From Candidatus Aenigmatarchaeota archaeon (GTDB lineage Archaea; Aenigmatarchaeota; Aenigmatarchaeia; Aenigmatarchaeales; DAIDAN01): a stretch of DNA of 5,268 nucleotides. Location: assembly GCA_027310605.1 (NCBI GenBank), contig DAIDAN010000045.1:1-5268 (forward strand), given 5' to 3'. The notes under the pieces are model-generated. The model ran no database searches. It was not told the origin of the DNA and was given only the letters and a program-made list of their open reading frames with translations. This document shows, piece by piece, positions 1-2,874 of this stretch. The position numbers and the translations under genes were made by a program. How positions within the stretch are numbered: the stretch's first letter is position 1; each line of letters begins with the position of its first letter.

Positions 1-59
1 AGACGAAGGGGAAGGCGGATGCGAAGGATATAAGAAAGATTATTGAGAGGAAGATTTAA
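1..59 (+). CDS. C-terminal tail of an unidentified rightward gene (partial)
   Basis: Reading from base 3, one frame stays open and ends at TAA (57-59), giving the tail TKGKADAKDIRKIIERKI. The lysine/arginine-rich, helix-forming end looks like a real protein C-terminus. It loosely resembles the end of the GatB/GatE/YqeY tail domain, which commonly finishes with a GKADxK-like segment and an amphipathic helix. That resemblance is inference from only 18 residues. The gene is truncated by the window edge and overlaps the last 20 bases of the convergent gene on the minus strand. Confidence 0.5.
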   Translation, partial: TKGKADAKDIRKIIERKI

Positions 60-333
60 GGTAGTTAGCGAGATTAGTTTTGTTGATTTCAAACCTATGG
101 CGGCGACTCCTTCCAGTTTCCATCTTATATATTATTCCTTCCTTTTCAAGACTAGGTAAAATCTGCTTGCCTATCTTATGGGCGCTTAACGCGGTTTCCG
201 CCTCGTTCTTTTTGTTATGTAGGTATTTTTCAACATCCCTTGCTGTTACGGAACTTATTGTGCCGCTGCTGATTGCGCTTATCGCTTCCGCCACCATCCT
301 TACATAATCGGTTTCAGAACCATTATCGGTCAT
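40..333 (-). CDS. small basic protein, probable winged-helix DNA-binding fold
   Basis: This is a 97-residue protein that I do not recognise as a named family. The pattern from about residue 26 on fits a winged helix: a helix around TARDVEKYLHNKK, a second helix around SAHKIGKQILPSLEKEG as candidate recognition helix, then a beta-wing with a basic tip (IIYKMETGRSRRHRFEI). The first 25 residues (MTDNGSETDYVRMV...) are acidic and look like a helical extension. The ATG at 333 is chosen because a TATA-like element (356-363) lies 23-30 nt upstream, which would give a leaderless or nearly leaderless transcript. The gene lies just downstream of tRNA-Glu on the same strand and ends convergently with the gene at the left edge. 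A role as transcription regulator is inferred from the fold guess only. It could equally be a small RNA- or nucleoid-binding protein. Confidence 0.72.
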   Translation of the reverse strand: MTDNGSETDYVRMVAEAISAISSGTISSVTARDVEKYLHNKKNEAETALSAHKIGKQILPSLEKEGIIYKMETGRSRRHRFEINKTNLANYLKSSSQ

Positions 334-350
334 AGTAATTTGTTATTTGT

Positions 351-363
351 AAAAAGATTTAAG
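351..363 (-). promoter_or_regulatory. TATA-like element of the winged-helix gene and U-tract after tRNA-Glu
   Basis: On the minus strand CTTAAATC (363-356) sits 23-30 nt before the ATG at 333, the usual archaeal TATA distance for a leaderless start. It is followed by TTTTT (355-351). That run also lies 17-21 nt past the CCA end of tRNA-Glu and could act as its oligo-U termination signal. Confidence 0.45.
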
Positions 364-371
364 CTTGACTT

Positions 372-515
372 TGGTGCCCCGAACGAGATTTGAAAACACG
401 CGAGCTTTTCTTTAAGGCTTTCTTTTGCCCGGGATTTTCTTTCCCGAAAGAAAAGCCCGACTCGTGTCAGCAACTTGAGAGGCTGCTATCCTTGACCGGA
501 CTAGACGATCGGGGC
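372..515 (-). tRNA. tRNA-Glu(CTC), with a 66-nt intron in the T arm (53/54)
   Basis: Reading the minus strand from 515, the acceptor strand GCCCCGA (515-509) pairs perfectly with TCGGGGC (382-376). It is followed by discriminator A (375) and an encoded CCA (374-372). The D arm is GTCT/GGAT with G-U closures and an AGTCCGGTCAA loop. The anticodon stem GCAGC/GTTGC (one G-U) encloses the loop CTCTCAA, so the anticodon is CTC, glutamate. The variable loop is four bases, TGAC. The T stem ACGAG (465-461) pairs with CTCGT (387-383), but the T loop TTCAAAT (394-388) lies 66 nt away. The intervening bases 460-395 form a BHB intron described separately. The spliced tRNA is 75 nt plus CCA. Its promoter is the TTTAAA element at 542-547. 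The precursor is co-directional with the winged-helix gene downstream. The identity call rests on anticodon plus arm pairing, and the D-stem G-U pairs are also usual in archaeal tRNA-Glu. Confidence 0.92.
395..460 (-). other. BHB intron in tRNA-Glu(CTC), position 53/54
   Basis: The BHB reads as follows on the minus strand. The outer helix is TGA (469-467) with TCA (393-391). The central 4-bp helix is CACG (466-463) with CGTG (400-397). The 5' bulge is AGT (462-460), cut AG^T. The 3' bulge is TTT (396-394), cut TT^T. The inner helix from 459 to 447 pairs with 401-413 for 13 bp including one G-U. Cutting between bulge bases 2 and 3 joins ACGAG to TTCAAAT and restores a perfect T arm. The intron body adds a short hairpin of its own. 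The central helix uses bases that form the mature T stem, so the T arm cannot form until the intron is removed. Confidence 0.88.
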
Positions 516-524
516 GTCAAACAG

Positions 525-542
525 ATTGCTTCTGCAAGCAAT
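525..542. repeat. perfect 7-bp inverted repeat in the divergent tRNA promoter region
   Basis: ATTGCTT (525-531), spacer CTGC, and AAGCAAT (536-542) form a perfect inverted repeat. It starts 10 bp upstream of the tRNA-Glu 5' end and touches its TATA element (542-547). Its size and place fit an operator for a dimeric regulator, or a stem in an extended 5' leader. No regulator can be assigned. Confidence 0.4.
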
Positions 543-571
543 TTAAAGTTTCCTTTTTTCTATTTATTAAA
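541..571. promoter_or_regulatory. divergent TATA elements of tRNA-Glu (minus) and tRNA-Arg (plus)
   Basis: For tRNA-Glu, TTTAAA (542-547) sits 27-32 bp upstream of the mature 5' end at 515. For tRNA-Arg, TTTATTAAA (563-571) sits 22-30 bp upstream of the mature 5' end at 593. Both distances fit archaeal TBP sites. The 77-bp interval 516-592 therefore drives both tRNA genes outward. Confidence 0.6.
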
Positions 572-624
572 ACAGAAGAAGAATCAATATATGGGCCTGT
601 GGCTCAGCCAGGATAGAGCGGCTG

Positions 625-638
625 ATAATTTAGCCGAA
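625..638 (+). other. 14-nt BHB intron in tRNA-Arg, anticodon stem position 30/31
   Basis: The central 4-bp helix is CGGC (619-622) with GCCG (633-636). The 5' bulge is TGA (623-625), cut TG^A. The 3' bulge is AAG (637-639), cut AA^G. The outer helix 616-618 pairs with 640-642 (one G-U). Only two weak pairs can form inside the 7-nt loop. Splicing gives GCTG+G and a perfect 5-bp anticodon stem. Shifting the cut by one base breaks the stem, so the boundaries are well fixed. The BHB uses the 3' strand of the mature D stem and part of the anticodon. Confidence 0.85.
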
Positions 639-667
639 GCTTCGGACCAGCATGTCGGGGGTTCGAA

Positions 668-730
668 TGAGGTTTTCTTCTGGAAGAAAACCTCAAGCAA
701 AAGAAGCAATATACACAAATATAATGAAAA
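668..730 (+). other. 63-nt BHB intron in tRNA-Arg, T-loop position 59/60
   Basis: The outer helix is the T stem itself (657-661 with 732-736). The central helix is TTCG (662-665) with TGAA (725-728), ending in a G-U pair. The 5' bulge AAT (666-668) and the 3' bulge AAT (729-731) are identical, and cutting AA^T at both gives the T loop TTCGAAT. The intron contains a perfect hairpin, GAGGTTTTCTTC (669-680) with GAAGAAAACCTC (683-694), realistically 11 bp with a CTGG loop. It is followed by about 30 unpaired A-rich bases (695-724), so the inner side of the motif is asymmetric. Confidence 0.88.
717..724 (+). promoter_or_regulatory. possible cbf5 TATA element inside the tRNA-Arg T-loop intron
   Basis: AAATATAA lies within the intron. 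It would place transcription start near 745-750, about 30 nt before the cbf5 start codon and ahead of its GGTGAT site. No other good TATA candidate separates tRNA-Arg from cbf5. Co-transcription with the tRNA is the alternative. Confidence 0.3.
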
Positions 731-747
731 TCCCTCCAGGCCCGCCA

Positions 748-752
748 TTTTT
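748..752 (+). terminator. T5 tract after tRNA-Arg
   Basis: TTTTT follows directly after the encoded CCA. Oligo-T runs are the usual intrinsic archaeal termination signal. A five-base run is weak, so read-through into cbf5 is possible. Confidence 0.4.
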
Positions 753-768
753 CAGAAAAAAATTAGCG

Positions 769-774
769 GGTGAT
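769..774 (+). promoter_or_regulatory. strong Shine-Dalgarno site that fixes the cbf5 start
   Basis: GGTGAT is complementary to the archaeal 16S rRNA 3' tail. It lies five bases before CTG 780-782 and overlaps the in-frame TGA at 771-773. No ATG, GTG or TTG exists between that stop and the conserved N-terminal segment, so this site supports a CTG start. Confidence 0.65.
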
Positions 775-779
775 ATAAA

Positions 780-1757
780 CTGAAAAAGTTTTTAATAAAG
801 TCGGAGGAAGCTTCCCTGACAACATTTGGAAAGTATCCCGGGGCAAGAACAATCGAGGAGCTGCTGCATAATGGAATCGTAGTTGTCGACAAACCTGCGG
901 GACCAACATCTCAAATGGTGGATGCTTTCGTCAAGAAGATATTGGGAATAAAAAAGCTTTCTCATGGCGGGACTCTAGAATTGTAATAATATTATTACAA
1001 GAAGAGAAATCCCAGAGTGAGCGGCGTTCTCGCGATAGCGCTCGAGAACGCGACGAAGCTGATGCCGATACTGCTGTCAAGCAGGAAGGAATACATCGCG
1101 CTGATGAACATACACAAGGAACTGCCCGAGCAACAGATAAGAAAAGCCTGCGAGGAATTTGTGGGAAAGATAATGCAGACTCCGCCGAAAAAATCAGCTG
1201 TCGCGCGGAAGGAAAGGGAGAGGGAAATTTATTACCTGCAAATCATTGAGATAAGCGGGCGCGACGTGCTGATGAGAGTAGGCTGCGAAGCAGGAACGTA
1301 CATAAGAAAACTTTGCTCGGATATTGGGAAGAAGCTCGGGACAGGCGCGCACATGCAGGAACTGCGGAGGACAAAAGCAGGAGTCTTTACAGAGGAGCAG
1401 GCTGTCAGCCTGCAGGAATTGAAGGACGCTTACGAATTTTATAAAAGCGGAAACGGGGAGCCTTTGCGCAGCATAATCTTCCCGATGGAAAGGGTGGCGG
1501 ACAACATAAAAAGCGTTATAGTAAAAGATTCTTCCATCCACAATATCGCCTCGGGCGCGCCCGTGTATGCGAACGGAATTTCGCGGATTGAGGAGGGAAT
1601 AGAGAAAGGCGGGCTTGTCGGGATTTTCTCGCTGAAGGGCGAACTAGTAGCGATAGGATTTGCGCAGATGGACAGCGGAAAAATGCTTGAAATGAAAAAA
1701 GGGATTGCGATAAAGACGGACCGCGTCCTGATTGACAGGAACCTGTATCCGAAATAA
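780..1757 (+). CDS. cbf5: Cbf5, H/ACA RNP pseudouridine synthase, interrupted by a 30-nt intron
   Basis: Join 780-978 and 1009-1757 gives 315 residues, close to the usual archaeal Cbf5 length of about 330. Cbf5 is the TruB-family catalytic subunit of archaeal H/ACA particles with Nop10, Gar1 and L7Ae, converting uridine to pseudouridine in rRNA. It can also act on U55 of tRNA without a guide. Motifs in the spliced protein: RTIEELLHNG (23-32) and VVVDKPAGPTS (34-44), the TruB entry motif; HGGTLDPRVSGVL (62-74) with catalytic Asp67; thumb-like QTPPKKSAVAR (123-133); CEAGTYIRKLCSDIG followed by AHMQELRRTKAG; and a C-terminal PUA domain (about 232-309). The Asp67 codon is split G978/A1009-T1010 by the intron. 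Unspliced mRNA would read TLEL then stop, ending at the active site. The start appears to be CTG with a good Shine-Dalgarno. A hairpin spans the TAA stop. The identity is secure. The exact start is the uncertain part. Confidence 0.96.
979..1008 (+). other. 30-nt BHB intron in the cbf5 pre-mRNA
   Basis: The outer helix is GGGA (969-972) with TCCC (1010-1013). The central 4-bp helix is CTCT (973-976) with AGAG (1003-1006). The 5' bulge is AGA (977-979), cut AG^A. The 3' bulge is AAA (1007-1009), cut AA^A. The intron core is a perfect palindrome, TTGTAATAAT/ATTATTACAA (981-1000), separated from the central helix by a small asymmetric internal loop. Splicing turns ACTCTAG + ATCCCAGA into TLDPR, the invariant Cbf5 active-site motif. 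The length is a multiple of three, but the intron holds an in-frame TAA (984-986), so it must be removed. BHB introns in cbf5 mRNA are known in Crenarchaeota, usually somewhat longer as far as I recall. Confidence 0.92.
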
Positions 1758-1784
1758 GGGAGTTGCGAACGCGAATTCCCTTAT
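1754..1784 (+). terminator. stem-loop spanning the cbf5 stop codon
   Basis: ATAAGGGA (1754-1761) pairs perfectly with TCCCTTAT (1777-1784). The interior GTTGCGAACGCGAAT can add three or more further pairs with one bulged base. The stem includes the TAA stop at 1755-1757. No T-run follows, so it fits mRNA 3'-end protection or processing better than an oligo-U terminator. Confidence 0.4.
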
Positions 1785-1803
1785 CAACCCGTGAAATAAA
1801 AAA

Positions 1804-1869
1804 CTTATAAATGCGCAATCAAATCTTATTTCAGGGAATTTTTTCTCGCCTGTTAAAGGTTTTTAAAAA
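1804..1869 (+). promoter_or_regulatory. candidate TATA elements of the small membrane-protein gene
   Basis: CTTATAAA (1804-1811) would start transcription near 1835, giving a leader of about 70 nt. TTTTTAAAAA (1860-1869) would start near 1890 with a short leader that still contains the Shine-Dalgarno site AGGTGG at 1897-1902. The sequence does not decide between them. Confidence 0.4.
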
Positions 1870-1906
1870 TTGCATCAAGCAAAAAAAACGGATAAAAGGT
1901 GGTTTT

Positions 1907-2113
1907 ATGCCGAGAGGGAGAAGAAAAAACAGCGAAAAAGAAAATTACGAATGTTGCGGCGGAAGAAAGGGCGGGAAGATTTTTGCCTGCGGGCTTGCGC
2001 TGATAGCCTTGGGGCTGCTGATAAAAGTCGGTTGGAGCATTTCCGACATCCTGCTGCTTGCCGGGGCGGTCTTCCTTGTGAAGGGACTGCTGTTCAGCGC
2101 TTTCAGAAAATAG
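1907..2113 (+). CDS. small two-helix membrane protein, unknown function
   Basis: This is a 68-residue protein of unknown family. It has a strongly basic N-terminus (MPRGRRK), a glycine-rich stretch with a Cys pair (C16 C17), a first hydrophobic helix at about 25-43 ending in W43, and a second at about 46-66 ending FRK. The basic N-terminus suggests the inside-positive hairpin topology, with both ends in the cytoplasm. The frame is open further upstream to ATG 1811, but I choose ATG 1907 because AGGTGG (1897-1902) lies just ahead of it and the upstream extension carries the promoter. T-rich runs follow the TAG stop. The gene is rightward between cbf5 and the Trm112-like gene but separated by its own promoter and terminator, so it is probably monocistronic. 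Confidence 0.72.
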   Translation: MPRGRRKNSEKENYECCGGRKGGKIFACGLALIALGLLIKVGWSISDILLLAGAVFLVKGLLFSAFRK

Positions 2114-2120
2114 GAATTTC

Positions 2121-2137
2121 TGTTTTTATTTTTTTGA
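2121..2137 (+). terminator. T-tract terminator of the small membrane-protein gene
   Basis: Two close runs, T5 (2123-2127) and T7 (2129-2135), lie 10-22 nt past the TAG stop. They match the oligo-T intrinsic terminators of archaea. Confidence 0.6.
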
Positions 2138-2141
2138 AAAA

Positions 2142-2177
2142 AATATAAAAAATAACACGCGAGAACATTTTATAAAA
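2142..2177 (+). promoter_or_regulatory. promoter of the Trm112-like gene
   Basis: Two TATA-like elements precede the gene: AATATAAA (2142-2149) and TTTATAAAA (2169-2177). The first would give a start near 2175 and a leader of about 18 nt. The second lies only 15-23 nt from the ATG, close for a leaderless start. No Shine-Dalgarno site is seen. Confidence 0.4.
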
Positions 2178-2191
2178 ACAGCGCGATACTT

Positions 2192-2362
2192 ATGCCCGTC
2201 CCGAAAGAGCTTCTTGATATTTTAGCCTGCCCGAAGTGCAAGAGCTGCCTGATTTATGACAGAAAGAACGAGAAATTAACCTGCAACAAGTGCAGGCTGC
2301 GCTTCGGCGTGATAGACGGCACGATTCCGAACATGCTTATCGGCGAGGCGGAGAAGTTTTAG
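2192..2362 (+). CDS. Trm112-family zinc-binding protein
   Basis: This is a 56-residue protein with the Trm112/UPF0434 pattern: PKELLDILACPKC at 4-16, a hydrophobic strand with charged turn, then CNKC (31-34) and the family ending FGVIDGTIPNML (38-49). The two CxxC pairs (C13/C16 and C31/C34) would bind one zinc. C19 is an extra cysteine. Trm112 proteins are activating partners that stabilise methyltransferases modifying tRNA, rRNA and, through Mtq2, the GGQ glutamine of class I release factors. In archaea one Trm112 can serve several methyltransferases. The aRF1 substrate is encoded 0.5 kb away on the opposite strand, which is suggestive only. No methyltransferase gene is in the window. T6 follows the TAG stop, and the next gene converges with a 5-bp gap. 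Its length is normal for the stand-alone short form. Confidence 0.85.
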   Translation: MPVPKELLDILACPKCKSCLIYDRKNEKLTCNKCRLRFGVIDGTIPNMLIGEAEKF

Positions 2363-2363
2363 A

Positions 2364-2369
2364 TTTTTT
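2364..2369 (+). terminator. T6 tract after the Trm112-like gene
   Basis: TTTTTT starts two bases after the TAG stop and overlaps the last codon region of the convergent gene. It is a plausible short archaeal terminator. Confidence 0.45.
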
Positions 2370-2766
2370 AAGGATAAACTTTTGTAAGGCTTTTATATTT
2401 TTCTGAAGGCCTGATATCAGACTCAAACTCCCTCTTGTTATATAAGTCTGATTTCCAATATTCTTCAAGCGCTTTAAGAAGCGCAGCCTTTAATTTCTTT
2501 TTATTATCTCTGACATATTCACAAACTTCCTGTGGCGCCTCCTTGATTAACACATCATCCAGAATTTTTTCAGTTCTATCCGCCAGCTGTCTTTTATTTT
2601 CAATATCAGCCAAAGGATAGTATTTGGTGTTGTATGAAATTTGAGGATTTTTCACTTCCAGAAAAACATCTATCCAATCCATAAATCCATGCCATCTTGC
2701 CAGTTTAAATCCGATTTTTGCGCCTTCAAAACTGCTTTCGTATTTCCACTTGTCAGGTTTCTTCAT
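2368..2766 (-). CDS. hypothetical soluble protein, 132 residues
   Basis: I do not recognise this protein. It has no signal peptide, membrane helix or cysteine motif, with one Cys at about residue 82. The N-terminal half is rich in aromatics (KWKYESSFEGAKIG, RWHGFMDWIDVFLEV) and looks like mixed alpha/beta. The second half is charged and helical (RQLADRTEKILDDVL, NKKKLKAALLKALEEYWKS). Codon use is visibly more A/T-rich than in aRF1 or cbf5, which may mean recent acquisition or low expression. The ATG at 2766 is supported by a TATA-like ATTTAAAG 22-29 nt upstream (2795-2788), implying a leaderless mRNA. It has its own promoter downstream of aRF1 on the same strand and converges with the Trm112-like gene. 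Confidence 0.7.
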   Translation of the reverse strand: MKKPDKWKYESSFEGAKIGFKLARWHGFMDWIDVFLEVKNPQISYNTKYYPLADIENKRQLADRTEKILDDVLIKEAPQEVCEYVRDNKKKLKAALLKALEEYWKSDLYNKREFESDIRPSEKYKSLTKVYP

Positions 2767-2787
2767 AACAAAATATAATTGCCAAAG

Positions 2788-2795
2788 CTTTAAAT
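2788..2795 (-). promoter_or_regulatory. TATA element of the 132-residue orphan gene
   Basis: ATTTAAAG on the minus strand lies 22-29 nt ahead of ATG 2766, the expected spacing for a leaderless archaeal transcript. The core is the same as the TTTAAA element of tRNA-Glu. Confidence 0.55.
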
Positions 2796-2874
2796 CCTTT
2801 TACGGGGACGAGTGTTGCAGATTAATCAGCGGACCTGAAAGTTGCAGCTTGTGTGCAGGCGGTTGCTGCTGATT

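Larger units (their letters stand above)
593..747 (+). tRNA. tRNA-Arg(TCG), with two introns (30/31 and 59/60)
   Basis: The acceptor strand GGGCCTG (593-599) pairs perfectly with CAGGCCC (737-743). It is followed by discriminator G744 and an encoded CCA (745-747). The D stem is GCTC (602-605) with GAGC (616-619), and the D loop AGCCAGGATA carries G18G19 and an A20, a base associated with arginine identity. Removing 625-638 joins GCTG to G, which makes a perfect anticodon stem GCTGG/CCAGC (647-651). The loop CTTCGGA (640-646) then has U33 and anticodon TCG, arginine. The variable loop is ATGTC and the T stem is GGGGG (657-661) with CCCTC (732-736, one G-U). Removing 668-730 restores the T loop TTCGAAT. 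The spliced molecule is 75 nt plus CCA. T5 at 748-752 follows at once, and cbf5 begins 33 nt past the CCA. Unspliced, the bases around 622-628 mimic an isoleucine anticodon loop (CTGATAA), but no stem supports that reading. Confidence 0.93.

Noticed and set aside
619..635. tRNA-Ile(GAT) anticodon loop, CTGATAA at 622-628
   Set aside because: Too few bases precede it to form the 5' anticodon stem. The arginine reading with intron 625-638 gives a perfect 5-bp stem, U33 and a proper loop.
390..773. 127-residue open frame on the plus strand as a protein
   Set aside because: It overlaps tRNA-Glu on the opposite strand and the whole intron-bearing tRNA-Arg. The codons reflect RNA stems and the frame has no protein features.
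959..1020. cbf5 as a pseudogene with an inserted premature stop
   Set aside because: The insertion folds as a BHB, its removal restores the invariant motif exactly, and all other motifs and the PUA domain are intact.
1811..1906. ATG 1811 as the start of the small membrane protein
   Set aside because: The upstream extension lies over promoter elements. A good Shine-Dalgarno (1897-1902) points to ATG 1907.
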